From Candidatus Bathyarchaeota archaeon (GTDB lineage: Archaea > Thermoproteota > Bathyarchaeia > Bathyarchaeales > Bathycorpusculaceae): 64,000 nucleotides of DNA. The stretch spans positions 62,001 to 126,000 of the forward strand of contig JAOZHV010000029.1 of assembly GCA_026014725.1 (NCBI GenBank), in the 5' to 3' direction. A model generated the notes under the pieces. That model saw nothing but the letters and a program-made list of their open reading frames with translations, did not search any database and was not told the origin of the DNA. The position numbers were made by a program, and so were the translations under genes. This document shows positions 25,548-34,942 of this stretch, piece after piece. Positions within the stretch are counted from its first letter, which is position 1. The number at the start of each line of letters is the position of its first letter.

Positions 25548-25581
25548 AACGTTATTATCCACATTATTAATGGATAACGTT
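25548..25581. repeat. Inverted repeat upstream of pheS and a histidine kinase
   Basis: AACGTTATTATCCA (25548-25561) and TGGATAACGTT (25571-25581) pair except for a 3-base bulge (TTA) in the left arm, with a 9-base loop. It sits about 105 bases upstream of pheS and 125 upstream of the divergent kinase, so it could be an operator for either or an RNA hairpin in a leader. No known regulator pattern recognised. Confidence 0.45.
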
Positions 25582-25704
25582 AAAAATGTTATTCACTACG
25601 TATGCGCACAAATTTTTTTATTTCATAGTCACACGTGTTGCTGTAATGACTCATAAGAACGCATATGTTTAAAATTAAACTCTCCGACTATAGATGATTC
25701 ACGG

Positions 25705-27459
25705 ATGAACCTATACGCTATATTGTCTTTATTTGCAAGCACTATCTCCATAACCTTAGGTATAAGCGTATTTTTTCTAAACAGAACTGCAAAACTAAAC
25801 AGACTTTTCATGGTCATGATGATTTTTAACTCATATTGGGCGTTCTGCCTATTCATGATGTCTCAGTCCACTTCTCTGGCGGGCGCTCTTTTTTGGCAAA
25901 AAGTCCTTTTTCTCTGGCCATTTATTATGTCGCTTCTTTTGCACTTTACGTTAGCCTACACAGAAAGCAATCTTTTAAAAAACAAATTCATTTATGTCGC
26001 CTTATACTTTCCTGCGTTATTCTTTTCGCTAACCGATTTAACTAACCCAAACGTGATTAGTACAACACCTATTTTGAAATTCTGGGGTTACCAAAATACA
26101 TTACCTAACAATTCTTTGCTGTGCTGGCTCGATAACATTTGGGCGTGCTCATTTGCTGTTTTATCAGTTGTTTTCTTTGTTAGGTATCATAATAGTTTGA
26201 AGGAAAAAACTAGGAAACAGCAAGCTAAAATTGTCGCTGTAGCATTCACAATCCCCATAATTTTAGCGTTAATCACAGATTCACTGTTTCCTTTTGCAGG
26301 AATAGACTTCCCAGGGTTAGGTGCAATATCCTGTAGCATAACTACATTTTTTGTAGCCTATGGCATGCTCAAGTATGAGTTGTTCAGCTTTAGACCTGAA
26401 ATCGCAACAGAAAACATTTTCGCCACAATGTCAGACTCAGTTATCCTATTAACCCTTGACGGAAAAATCATGAAAGTCAACCAAGCCTTCAAGGATTTGA
26501 CAGGATACAGCGAAAAAGAAGTTATCGGAAAAACAATAAACGAACTGTTACGTATGGCAAACGTCTTGAATCAGGAGAACAACCCGGCCAAAATTATTGA
26601 AAACCTGCGCAGTATACGAGAAATAAAGAACTATGAATTATCTTTCACCACTAAAACTGGGGAAAAACGAATAGTCACAGTATCCTGCTCTGTGGTATCT
26701 GATAATGGTGGGAAAGATGTTGGTGTAGCATTTGTTTTGCGTGATTTCACTGAACGGCGGGCTATTGAGCAGAAACTGCTTAAAGCTGAGAGGTTCGCAT
26801 CGATTGGAGAGTTGGCAGGCATGTTGGGGCATGATTTGAGAAATCCGCTATCAGGCATCAGTGGCGCAAATTTCTATCTGCAACGAAAACTCAAAGGTAA
26901 ACTTGACACTCAAGAAAAGGCCATGTTTGAAAGTATAGACAAAAGTATAGATTACTCAAACAAAATCATCAACGACCTACTGGACTATGCAAGCTGCTGC
27001 TCCGACGAAGTCAAATTGGAACTATCTCAGGTTACACCTAAATCCTTAGTTAAAGTTGCACAGACGCTTTCAGTGCAACCTAAGAACATCAAGTTACTGG
27101 ATGAAACTGCGGATTCGCCACAATTTTACGTTGACGAAGTAAAGATTTGCCGTAGCTTCATCAACATCCTCAAAAACGCTTTCGATGCCATGCCAAACGG
27201 AGGTGAAGTGAGAGTAACAAGTGAAGTTAAAGCTGATAAAGTTACATTCACATTCAAAGACAGCGGTTGCGGCATGACTAAAGAAACCATCGAAAAACTC
27301 TGGACGCCCCTGTTCACCACTAAAGCCAAAGGTATGGGCTTTGGCATGATCATCTGCAAAAGGAACATCACGGCGCATGGCGGAAAAATTGATGTGGAAA
27401 GCGTTTTGGGGAAGGGGACAACCATAACAGTGAAGTTGCCGCTTAACCTCAAGTCTTGA
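25705..27459 (+). CDS. Membrane sensor histidine kinase (7TM-PAS-HisKA-HATPase)
   Basis: 584 residues. Residues 1-225 form seven hydrophobic helices in the pattern of the N7TM sensor module. A PAS domain follows (about 235-350: FATMSDSVILLTLDGKIMKV, GYSEKEVIG). The HisKA box has the phospho-acceptor in MLGHDLRNPLSG, His near residue 376, and the ATPase domain carries FINILKNAFDAMP (N box), DSGCGM (G1) and KGMGFGMIICK (G2). It autophosphorylates in response to an unknown membrane or PAS-bound signal. No response regulator is adjacent, so its partner is elsewhere. Confidence 0.9.
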   Translation: MNLYAILSLFASTISITLGISVFFLNRTAKLNRLFMVMMIFNSYWAFCLFMMSQSTSLAGALFWQKVLFLWPFIMSLLLHFTLAYTESNLLKNKFIYVALYFPALFFSLTDLTNPNVISTTPILKFWGYQNTLPNNSLLCWLDNIWACSFAVLSVVFFVRYHNSLKEKTRKQQAKIVAVAFTIPIILALITDSLFPFAGIDFPGLGAISCSITTFFVAYGMLKYELFSFRPEIATENIFATMSDSVILLTLDGKIMKVNQAFKDLTGYSEKEVIGKTINELLRMANVLNQENNPAKIIENLRSIREIKNYELSFTTKTGEKRIVTVSCSVVSDNGGKDVGVAFVLRDFTERRAIEQKLLKAERFASIGELAGMLGHDLRNPLSGISGANFYLQRKLKGKLDTQEKAMFESIDKSIDYSNKIINDLLDYASCCSDEVKLELSQVTPKSLVKVAQTLSVQPKNIKLLDETADSPQFYVDEVKICRSFINILKNAFDAMPNGGEVRVTSEVKADKVTFTFKDSGCGMTKETIEKLWTPLFTTKAKGMGFGMIICKRNITAHGGKIDVESVLGKGTTITVKLPLNLKS

Positions 27460-27499
27460 TTGAGAATATATTAAAAAAGAAACGAAATCTAATTTGAGG

Positions 27500-27604
27500 T
27501 TATTTGGATTTGCCAGCTTTTTTGGCGCAAGCAGTACTGCAGTACTTAACTTTCGCATCAAACGTCGTGAAAGGTTTCTTGCACACTTGACATTTCTTAT
27601 CCAA
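27500..27604 (-). CDS. 34-residue zinc-finger miniprotein
   Basis: A TTG-started frame preceded by AGGAGG 7 bases upstream encodes MDKKCQVCKKPF followed by TTFDAKVKYCSTACAKKAGKSK. The C-x2-C and C-x3-C pairs 13 residues apart form a four-Cys zinc site, and the protein is highly basic (10 Lys). An in-frame stop lies 8 codons before the TTG and there is no ATG. The combination of strong ribosome-binding site and complete zinc site makes this a likely real gene despite its length. Role unknown; nucleic-acid binding is plausible. Confidence 0.68.
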   Translation of the reverse strand: MDKKCQVCKKPFTTFDAKVKYCSTACAKKAGKSK

Positions 27605-27933
27605 CCATAAACCTCCTTTGCATTCTTATTGGCGGTTGTGTGTAAAAGTTTTTCTCAAAGAAACAGCCAACCATTGGAGCGTTTAACTTCTGTTTGATAG
27701 AATATCTTTTTCAACAAACCCATGACATTTGATGTTGCGAAAAGTTTGTTGCTCTGCCATAGACCCCCTCCCCCTATATAAAGGGCTGATTTTTCAACAT
27801 GTCTCTGGCTCAAAAAATCGCCAAAGCACCTGCCTCTTAGGTTTCAATTTAGAACCCCAATAGTGTCTAATATGCCATGCGAAAAACAAGTGAAAAATAA
27901 TAAAGGAAAAAAGAAAAAGCGCCAGAGCTTATT
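27605..27933. other. Gene-free region downstream of dnaK with dispersed element copy B
   Basis: Contains the upstream region of the 34-residue zinc miniprotein and the element at 27756-27870. The remainder has no open frame with a start and ribosome-binding site, and no tRNA-like fold that I could find. Confidence 0.6.
27756..27870. repeat. Dispersed non-coding element, copy B
   Basis: Counterpart of 13206-13320, roughly 65-70% identical by eye over 110 bases. The conserved core is TAGACCCxxTCCCCCTATAT followed by AAGG, an ATTTTCAxCATG block and GTTTCxxxxTAGAA. The CCCCCTATATAAAGGG section can form a short hairpin. It lies just downstream of dnaK in the same plus-strand orientation as copy A. 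Confidence 0.55.
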
Positions 27934-29823
27934 TTATTTTACTTTGTAGTCTTCTGAGTCGACTACACGTTCGCCTTGTGGACCTTGAGTTCCGCCGCTT
28001 GGTGGTGGCTGTGGTCCTGCACCTGTCTGTTGTCCTTGCTGTTTGGCGTATTCTTGTGCTGCTTGCTGGTAGACTTTGGTTCCGACTTCTTGGAGCACCT
28101 TCTGTAGCGCGTCTGATTTTGCTTTGATTTGTGCCATGTCGTTGCTGGCAAGCGCGTTTTTGAGGTCTGTTACAGCTGCGTCGATTTTGCCTGTTTCTTC
28201 AGCTGAGAGTTTGCCTGCAAGGTCAGTCTTGGTGCGTTCAGCAGTATAAACGAGGCTGTCGGCGGTGTTGCGTGTTTCGGCTTCTTCCTTCTTCTTTCTG
28301 TCTTGTTCGGCGAACTGTTCTGCCTCTTTGATTAAGCGTTCTTTTTCTTCTTTGGATAGCTTTGTTGATGCTGTGATTGTGATTTTGGATTGTTTCCCTG
28401 TTCCGAGGTCTTTGGCAGTTACGTTTAGGATGCCGTTAGCGTCGATGTCAAAGGTTACTTCGATTTGTGGGACGCCTCGGGGTGCTGGCGGCAAATCTAC
28501 AAGGTTAAACATGCCAAGCGAGACATTATCGGATGCCATGGCGCGTTCGCCTTGGAGCACGTGTATAGTAACTGCGGTCTGGAAGTCTGCGGCTGTCGTA
28601 AAGATTTGGCTACGTTTAGTGGGGATTGTTGTATTCTTTTCTAAGACTTTTGTGAAGACACCACCCATGGTTTCAACCCCTAGCGAAAGAGGGGTAACAT
28701 CGAGCAGTAGCAGGTCGGTGACTTCGCCAGTGATGACTCCTGCCTGAATAGCAGCACCGATGGCAACGCATTCCATGGGGTCAACCCCACGTTCAGGTGC
28801 CTTGCCCAAGATTTGCTCAACAAACCTCTGCACTAAAGGCATACGGGTCATGCCGCCGATTAGAATGATTTTGTCAACCTGCTGAGGCGTTAGTTTAGCA
28901 TCCTCCAGAGCCTTGAGCAGTGTGGGTCTTGTTCGCTCAACTATGGGTTGCGCGAGCGATTCAAGTTTGGTTCTTGTCAGGGTCATGTGCAGGTGTTTTG
29001 GTCCTGAAGCGTCTGCTGTGAGAAATGGCAAGTCAATGTCCGTACTCATGAGTGTGGACAGTTCAATCTTGGCTTTCTCTGCAGCGTCTTTGAGCCGAGA
29101 CATAGCCATCTTATCGCCACTAACATCAATGCCTGTTTGACGCTTGAATTCGTCAAGGATATAGCCCATAACTGCTTTGTCAACATCTGTGCCGCCCAAC
29201 TGTGTATCGCCGCTTGTGCTGAGTACTTGGAAGACACCTTTACCAAAATCCATGATTGTTACGTCATGGGTTCCTCCGCCGAAACTGAAAACAAGGATTT
29301 TCATTTCATGCTCAAGCTTGTCGATGCCGTACGCAAGGCATGCGGCTGTGGGTTCGTTGATGATGCGCATCACTTGGAAGCCTGCGATTTCTCCTGCGTC
29401 TTTGGTGGCTTGGCGCTGGTTGTCGTCAAAGTGAGCTGGGACAGTAATGACTGCCTTGTTTATGCTACCGCCCAAGTAGGTTTCTGCATCCTTCTTGATT
29501 TTCTGCAGAATGAACGCTGAGAGCTGCTGCGGGCTGTACTCTTTGCCGTAGATGTGGGCTTTGTAGTCTGTGCCCATTTTACGTTTTATTTCAAATACGG
29601 TTCCTTCAGGGTTGGTTGTGGCTTGGCGTTTTGCGGGTTCACCAACCAACAGCTGTCCATCCTTAGTGAATGCAACAACTGACGGGAACATTTTTCCAGC
29701 CATTGTTGGTCCTTCCGCGCTGGGAATGACCGTTGCATGTCCACCTTCATAGATGGCAGCTGCTGAATTGGTTGTTCCCAAATCTATACCTAACACTTTT
29801 TGATTGGTTTTTTGATTACTCAT
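27934..29823 (-). CDS. dnaK: Chaperone DnaK (Hsp70)
   Basis: 629 residues. ATPase domain starts [19 protein letters not shown] and contains [15 protein letters not shown] and [12 protein letters not shown]. The substrate-binding domain has [17 protein letters not shown] and [18 protein letters not shown]. It ends in a GGTQGPQG/Pro-Gly-rich tail instead of the bacterial EEVD-like end. With GrpE it forms the nucleotide-exchange cycle; no dnaJ is seen in this window. One segment reads [15 protein letters not shown], with Ser-Phe-Gly where most DnaK have Asp-Leu-Gly, so the usual phosphate-loop Asp is missing. Confidence 0.95.
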   Translation of the reverse strand: MSNQKTNQKVLGIDLGTTNSAAAIYEGGHATVIPSAEGPTMAGKMFPSVVAFTKDGQLLVGEPAKRQATTNPEGTVFEIKRKMGTDYKAHIYGKEYSPQQLSAFILQKIKKDAETYLGGSINKAVITVPAHFDDNQRQATKDAGEIAGFQVMRIINEPTAACLAYGIDKLEHEMKILVFSFGGGTHDVTIMDFGKGVFQVLSTSGDTQLGGTDVDKAVMGYILDEFKRQTGIDVSGDKMAMSRLKDAAEKAKIELSTLMSTDIDLPFLTADASGPKHLHMTLTRTKLESLAQPIVERTRPTLLKALEDAKLTPQQVDKIILIGGMTRMPLVQRFVEQILGKAPERGVDPMECVAIGAAIQAGVITGEVTDLLLLDVTPLSLGVETMGGVFTKVLEKNTTIPTKRSQIFTTAADFQTAVTIHVLQGERAMASDNVSLGMFNLVDLPPAPRGVPQIEVTFDIDANGILNVTAKDLGTGKQSKITITASTKLSKEEKERLIKEAEQFAEQDRKKKEEAETRNTADSLVYTAERTKTDLAGKLSAEETGKIDAAVTDLKNALASNDMAQIKAKSDALQKVLQEVGTKVYQQAAQEYAKQQGQQTGAGPQPPPSGGTQGPQGERVVDSEDYKVK

Positions 29824-30364
29824 TTACTTTTTCCTCCGTTTGATTACTTTTGTTATCCGATGACTTTGATGGCTTAACGGCTACTTTCACGATGCTTGGT
29901 CTTAACACTTTACCCCTCATCATGTAGCCTTTTCTTATTTCTTCTACTATCATGCAACCATCGATGCCGTCCTGCTCGACAGCGACAATAGCGTTATGGC
30001 ACGTAGGGTCAAATACCTTGCCTTTGACGCACTCTATTGGAGAGACGCCTTCTTGCTCAAGAACTTTTCTTAACTTCTTTAAGGTCATTTCAACGCCTTC
30101 AACTAAGCTTTTTTGCGATTTCTCTGCTGACTTGCCTGCTTTAACCGCCAACTCTAACTCATCCATAACGTCCAATAACCCAACGATTATCCGCTCGTTG
30201 CAGTAATCCTTGATTTGCTGGGTTTCCCTATCAAACCGTTTCTTTTGATTCTCAAAGTCAGCCTGCAAGTACTTGAGCCTATTCAAGTATTCTTCAGAAC
30301 GCTTCTTTTCACACTCAAGAAGCTGTTCAAAATCAACTGGCTGAGGCTCTTGGTCATCAACCAT
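29816..30364 (-). CDS. grpE: Nucleotide exchange factor GrpE
   Basis: 182 residues from the ATG at 30364 (TTG at 30397 would add 11 residues). Long N-terminal coiled coil ([32 protein letters not shown]), four-helix region, then a C-terminal beta-domain with [16 protein letters not shown] and [19 protein letters not shown], the diagnostic GrpE end. Overlaps dnaK by 8 bases. An AAATATTTTT box about 30-50 bases before the ATG is the likely promoter. Confidence 0.94.
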   Translation of the reverse strand: MVDDQEPQPVDFEQLLECEKKRSEEYLNRLKYLQADFENQKKRFDRETQQIKDYCNERIIVGLLDVMDELELAVKAGKSAEKSQKSLVEGVEMTLKKLRKVLEQEGVSPIECVKGKVFDPTCHNAIVAVEQDGIDGCMIVEEIRKGYMMRGKVLRPSIVKVAVKPSKSSDNKSNQTEEKVNE

Positions 30365-30484
30365 TGAACGTATCCCTCTACCACAAGTACCAAACAATTC
30401 AAAAGCAGGAATAGAAAAATATTTCGCTTAAACAAAGCATAAACTACACGAAAAACGTAACATCAGCAAATAATCCAAGCATTC

Positions 30485-31447
30485 TTAAGGTCTAAAACCG
30501 CCCAAAGTGCAAAGCGCCAAAGCCGCAGCCGTTAAATCAGCTGTAGTCCCGGGATTACAAGAGTTCCCACTAAGCCGCAAGCGCCTATCAAACTCTGCTA
30601 AGCGATTTTTTCCTTCAACAGTCTCTAATCCGTCAAGTTCAAGTATTGCTTTAGCTTCAGCGGACACTTCTTGAGCTTTCTGTTTACCGACTTTACGAGC
30701 AATAAAAGTGTCAGCGCGCTCTGAGAGGATTTTTAAGAAAGTATGCACCACAGCAGTGGTGAGCGGTTTGCTTTCAAGTTGGCTTGTAAGGTACGGGTAA
30801 GCCAAATCAAACGTTATCGGATAATTGTTTACCCATTCATAGCATATGTCATCATAACTTTGGGCAATCTTGAAAACCTCAAACAACCCAACATTCTCTT
30901 TAAGTAACCGCTCCTTCGAATGCGGGTCAGTAACATCCAAATCAGGTGCGCCGCCAAGCCCGCTTGGACAAGCAATATCCACCGCCTCGTAGAGGTGAAC
31001 AGAATCCCATGCGCTAGCCGCCCTAACCACAGAATCAATGTTTTTGCGCAGAACTCTGAAATCAAACTGGTAAGCCTTCTTTGTTGGCGTCATTCCAGCA
31101 GCAACAGCAATGGGAACAAACAGCATCAGTGTGCCCAAAATCGTGTTTCCGCCTCTCTGCCAAGCCGCAACATTCAAAGCACAAGTCTTAATCAACTCGC
31201 CTACGCCAACCTTGCCAGCCTCAAATTTCCCCTTAGCCACAGAAACACCGCGGTAAGCCGCCTCCTCAAGCGTTGACCCCACAGCGACAGCGGAAGCAAA
31301 AAAATGCTCCACTCTAGTGCGCTCAAAACTTGACGTTAAACTCACGTTGCCTGGTTTTTCAGCGCCCACCTCAAGAAGCATCGCCAATTGCAAACACTTC
31401 GAAATATGCTGTGCTTTTTCACAGTCGCCCAATGGATGCACCGACAT
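30485..31447 (-). CDS. CitG/MdcB-like triphosphoribosyl-dephospho-CoA synthase family protein
   Basis: 320 residues. Family motifs: LLEVGAEKPGNVSL near residue 30, GNTILGTLMLFVPIA near 105, and the C-terminal LSGNSCNPGTTADLTAAALAL. Bacterial members make the prosthetic group of citrate or malonate lyase from ATP and dephospho-CoA, but no lyase genes are nearby. Archaeal homologues are widespread and their substrate is not established, so only the family name is supported. Divergent from the first nucleotidyltransferase gene with 57 bases between. Confidence 0.82.
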   Translation of the reverse strand: MSVHPLGDCEKAQHISKCLQLAMLLEVGAEKPGNVSLTSSFERTRVEHFFASAVAVGSTLEEAAYRGVSVAKGKFEAGKVGVGELIKTCALNVAAWQRGGNTILGTLMLFVPIAVAAGMTPTKKAYQFDFRVLRKNIDSVVRAASAWDSVHLYEAVDIACPSGLGGAPDLDVTDPHSKERLLKENVGLFEVFKIAQSYDDICYEWVNNYPITFDLAYPYLTSQLESKPLTTAVVHTFLKILSERADTFIARKVGKQKAQEVSAEAKAILELDGLETVEGKNRLAEFDRRLRLSGNSCNPGTTADLTAAALALCTLGGFRP

Positions 31448-31504
31448 TACTGGTTCAAAGTGAAGCTTTATTAAACTTTTGAAAAAAATAAACCCGTAAA
31501 GGCG

Positions 31505-32527
31505 ATGGCTCTGAGGGCACGAGAAGGAGACCTAATTAAAACCAAAAGCAACGTAATCTTCGACGTTAAAGGCACAGTTCACCCAAAAGACAAAGTCATC
31601 GCGTTCCCCCGTTTCATCCCTCAACCAGAAGGCACAAGAAAAGACAAGGACGCAACCTACGGCAAAGTCTACAGCCTAAGCGACAGATTCCGCTACCTAC
31701 AAGAAAACCACCCGGATCTCATAGTTTTCGACCCCGTTTTCGGCGAAACCCTCTGCGAAGTCCCAGCAGAGCAAATCTCCGAGCACTACCAGCCCACAGA
31801 AAAACTCGCCTCACTACGTACATCCAAGCGCCTCACCGCATTAGAAAACAAGGCACTCCAACTTGCCACAGCACTAAAAGAAAAGGCAGACATACCATGG
31901 AGTAGCATCGGCATTTCAGGCTCCATTATGGCAGGCTTAACTACAGAAAAATCAGACATCGACCCTATTGTTTCCGGCGTGGAAAACTGCAGAAAAGCCT
32001 ACGGTGCCCTGCAAGACCTTCTTCAAGATGAGAACAGCCAATTCAAACCGTATACAAAACAAGAGCTCCAAATCCTCTTCGACTTCCGTTCGAAAGACAC
32101 CCACATGAGCTTCGAGGATTTTGTTTCAATCGAAAGCCGCAAAGCCTTCCAAGGCATGTTCATGGGCACCGACTTCTTTGTCCGATTCGTGAAAGATTAC
32201 CATGAAATCACCGAGCAATACGGTGATGTGCACTACAAGAACAGCGGCTACATAAAAATAGTAGCCAACATAGCTGGCACCTCGGATGCGCTGTTCACGC
32301 CCTGCACATACAAGTTGCGAGACGTTCAAGTTGTGGATGGACCAAAACTCGAGCCAATAACCGAAATCTCATCGTTTCGCGGCCGGTTCTGCCAGCAAGC
32401 AACAGTCGGGGAAACAGTTGAAGCGCAGGGCAAAATCGAGCTTGTTACCGATAATAAAAGCAAAAATGAGCACTACCGCCTTATATTGGGCAATAAGCCC
32501 TCGGATTACATGGTACTCAAGCGCTAA
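31505..32527 (+). CDS. Predicted nucleotidyltransferase, paralog 1
   Basis: 340 residues. The core has a pol-beta-type signature, GSIMAGLTTEKSDIDPIVSG (about residues 138-157), in which GS and the D-x-D pair (SDID) would bind NTP and metals. An N-terminal domain of about 120 residues contains FDVKGTVHPKDKVIAFPRFIP, and a C-terminal beta-rich domain with VGETVEAQGKIELV suggests an OB fold. It is paralogous to the next two minus-strand genes. Archaeal homologues are annotated only as predicted nucleotidyltransferases. It meets the convergent paralog with a 4-base stop overlap. Confidence 0.8.
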   Translation: MALRAREGDLIKTKSNVIFDVKGTVHPKDKVIAFPRFIPQPEGTRKDKDATYGKVYSLSDRFRYLQENHPDLIVFDPVFGETLCEVPAEQISEHYQPTEKLASLRTSKRLTALENKALQLATALKEKADIPWSSIGISGSIMAGLTTEKSDIDPIVSGVENCRKAYGALQDLLQDENSQFKPYTKQELQILFDFRSKDTHMSFEDFVSIESRKAFQGMFMGTDFFVRFVKDYHEITEQYGDVHYKNSGYIKIVANIAGTSDALFTPCTYKLRDVQVVDGPKLEPITEISSFRGRFCQQATVGETVEAQGKIELVTDNKSKNEHYRLILGNKPSDYMVLKR

Positions 32528-33594
32528 TGTATCACTTTTAGCACTTGATCATAGTACCGAGGACAATACGTTAACGTAACTTGCAAGAAAATGCTTTTCG
32601 GCGAAGCCACCTCTTCAAGATTGCCTTCAACAATGACAGTTTCATCCTTTTCTGCTTGCAAGCGGAACTCTTCCATAAAAGAGAAAATCCGCTTAGCCTC
32701 AAGCGCTTCTTTTGGGCCGTCTAAAACTTTCAGCGGCTCGATACCATAGATTGATGGAATGAACGGCGCTTCGTCATCTGCTTTGACACGCGCTTTTAGT
32801 TTAACCCAACCTTTACGCTTAATCGTGGTTTGCGGGTCATATTCGGACTTGATTTCATCCCAAGCCTTAACAGGTTCAAACTCAGTCTTTATAGTTCTCC
32901 CAGAGGCTTCGTCATCGTATAACCCGTAAATTTGTTTTCGGCGCTGATGCCAAACAAAGTCTTTCACGGTAAAATTTTTGAAACGCCATTGCTTGCCCGC
33001 CATAACTTTGACAGATTCAAATTCGTTGTGGAAGTGAGAGTTTTTTTCTTTGTAGAGAGCTTGGAGGGTTTTTCGGATTTTTTTATTTTCTTTTTTACCA
33101 TACACGGTTAGGTCTATGTCTGAGTATTTTGGGTGGTGAAAATTATGCAGCATTGAACCGAAAACGCCAAAGTTCCTCGCCTTTAATCCCGATTTTCCCG
33201 TAACTACCTTCAGCACATTCAAAGTGGCTTCTACAAGTTCATCTTTAGGCGGGGCGTGGATGAGTTCTTGGAGGCGCTCTTCGGGTTTTCTTACGCGGTA
33301 GATATCATCCAGATGGACACCAACGACTTTTTGGCGAAGCATCTCATGGTAAATCGCATATTTTTGGAATTGAGTAGAAACAAGCTTCATACCTTCATCA
33401 TTATAGAATTTGTAGAAAGTTTGGTTGGGCGCGGTTCTTGGCGCTCTGGGGTCGGTTGACTTGAATATGTTCTGTGAGGCGTATTCTGCATCGCAGATGT
33501 AGGCGTCATTTGGGTGGCTATAGCCGAAGACTCGAAAGATTAAGCCTTCAACTGTTTGGATGGCGTCTCGGTCACGCAGTTTTATATTGGCCAT
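32524..33594 (-). CDS. Predicted nucleotidyltransferase, paralog 2
   Basis: 356 residues, same layout as paralogs 1 and 3. N-terminal [22 protein letters not shown], core [21 protein letters not shown] (GS and D-x-D present, near residues 145-165), followed by KFFxVK-type basic segments, and a C-terminal [16 protein letters not shown]-like strand pair. It overlaps the upstream paralog 3 by 13 bases, so the two are translated from one mRNA. Substrate unknown. Confidence 0.8.
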   Translation of the reverse strand: MANIKLRDRDAIQTVEGLIFRVFGYSHPNDAYICDAEYASQNIFKSTDPRAPRTAPNQTFYKFYNDEGMKLVSTQFQKYAIYHEMLRQKVVGVHLDDIYRVRKPEERLQELIHAPPKDELVEATLNVLKVVTGKSGLKARNFGVFGSMLHNFHHPKYSDIDLTVYGKKENKKIRKTLQALYKEKNSHFHNEFESVKVMAGKQWRFKNFTVKDFVWHQRRKQIYGLYDDEASGRTIKTEFEPVKAWDEIKSEYDPQTTIKRKGWVKLKARVKADDEAPFIPSIYGIEPLKVLDGPKEALEAKRIFSFMEEFRLQAEKDETVIVEGNLEEVASPKSIFLQVTLTYCPRYYDQVLKVIH

Positions 33595-34595
33595 ATGTAT
33601 TCTTCCTCTGAAGTGGCTGTTCCGACTACCACTTGATAAAACACACTACCGTCACGTGTAGATTTGACTTTCTCTATTTTGCCTGCAACTTTTATTTTTT
33701 GTCCTGTTCGGGCGACGTTGCGGTAACAACCTATGTTTGAGATTACCGTAGCAGGTATTTTGTCTATGTCTAGTTCTGATTGGTTATCTTGAGGCTGGTA
33801 GTTGGTGATCTTGTATGTTGCTGGGCGGTACATGGTTTGTGTGTCGTCACAAATTGTTGCCGTGAAACGGACTGGTTCCAGCGGCGTATAAGTGCAATCG
33901 CCGTAATGGGTGGTGATTTCATGGGGTTTTCTGGTTGCGTTGTACATCCAAATTTTGCCCTTATATTTTCCAACAAACTTCCTTGCGGCTTCTATGCGGT
34001 TACCAGCGATGTAAGAGAGTTTCCCCTCGTTTACGAGTCGTTGAATGGCGTCTTCTACACTGCGAAAGTTTTCTGTGCCGTAGACAACAAAATCCATGTC
34101 TGACTCTTGAGAATGCATATCAAGCGCAATTGAACCATGCATACCTAAATCAGTTAAATCCACGCTTGACTCTTTAGAAACAAGGTTAACGAGCTCAAGC
34201 GCTGTTTTTTGTAACGCGTCATGTTTGGGCAGGTTTTGGAGCCAAACAAGACGGTCTTTTGGAACAAAAACTTGCCTTATTTTTTCCAGCGGCGCAGTTA
34301 TGAGCTCTTTTCCTCGTGTTTCATCAAAGAAGAGGTAGTCAGGAAAGTTTTTACGGAATGCCTCAGTGAACGTTTGGTAGTTTTTGGCGGTGTAGAGTTT
34401 TTCTGCTCTGAACAATTGGCTGGTTAGTGGGTCTGAGCCGAATTTCCATGTGCGCGTGAGCATTTGTACGTTAAAGAGGTCTTTGTATTTCGCTGGGATA
34501 TATTTAAGAAAAGCAAAAACTCGGTCTTCAGGGTGTTCATAACCAAACGTGTTAAAGATGAAGCCATCCTGCGTGACGAATGTGTCTCCATCCAT
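33582..34595 (-). CDS. Predicted nucleotidyltransferase, paralog 3
   Basis: 337 residues. N-terminal [24 protein letters not shown] resembles paralogs 1 and 2 closely. The catalytic signature reads [20 protein letters not shown] (near residues 143-162). C-terminal [14 protein letters not shown] is the OB-like region. First gene of the minus-strand pair. Retention of GS and D-x-D in all three copies argues for three active, specialised enzymes, not decay. Confidence 0.8.
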   Translation of the reverse strand: MDGDTFVTQDGFIFNTFGYEHPEDRVFAFLKYIPAKYKDLFNVQMLTRTWKFGSDPLTSQLFRAEKLYTAKNYQTFTEAFRKNFPDYLFFDETRGKELITAPLEKIRQVFVPKDRLVWLQNLPKHDALQKTALELVNLVSKESSVDLTDLGMHGSIALDMHSQESDMDFVVYGTENFRSVEDAIQRLVNEGKLSYIAGNRIEAARKFVGKYKGKIWMYNATRKPHEITTHYGDCTYTPLEPVRFTATICDDTQTMYRPATYKITNYQPQDNQSELDIDKIPATVISNIGCYRNVARTGQKIKVAGKIEKVKSTRDGSVFYQVVVGTATSEEEYIWPI

Positions 34596-34942
34596 CGGCG
34601 CCCAAATTTCTGATTCCGTGCGTTACACCGCGAAATACTGTAATTTGTTAATTAAAAAAGTTATTGCACATAATTCATAGTTAGCGAGTGCTGGACTGAC
34701 TACAAAATTCGAGGGTACCCAACGGATGCCCGCTTACATTCTCAGTTTCCTTGGCTACGCATGCCATGAAAACACTATGTTGCCATAGCCATGCCATGCC
34801 AATTATTGCGGTTCCTAATTGGGTACCCTCAATATTAGGTACGTTAACAGGAAAAATATCAATTTTTGTTGTAAACAAGCTGTAGCCACAATAGCAGTTG
34901 ATTTTCAAAAGACTTTTAACATGCCCAGTAAGTTTATTTTCA
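34596..34942. other. 347-bp intergenic region with a 12-bp terminal inverted repeat
   Basis: GAGGGTACCCAA (34711-34722) and TTGGGTACCCTC (34819-34830) are perfect inverted repeats 96 bases apart. A/T-rich flanks match too (AAAATTC and AATATT side). This looks like a very small transposon-derived element (MITE-like) or a long hairpin. Open frames across it on both strands have no ribosome-binding site or recognisable content. The rest is promoter DNA for paralog 3. Confidence 0.45.

Noticed and set aside
28265-28747. Plus-strand 160-codon frame inside dnaK
   Set aside because: Antisense shadow of the DnaK substrate-binding domain.
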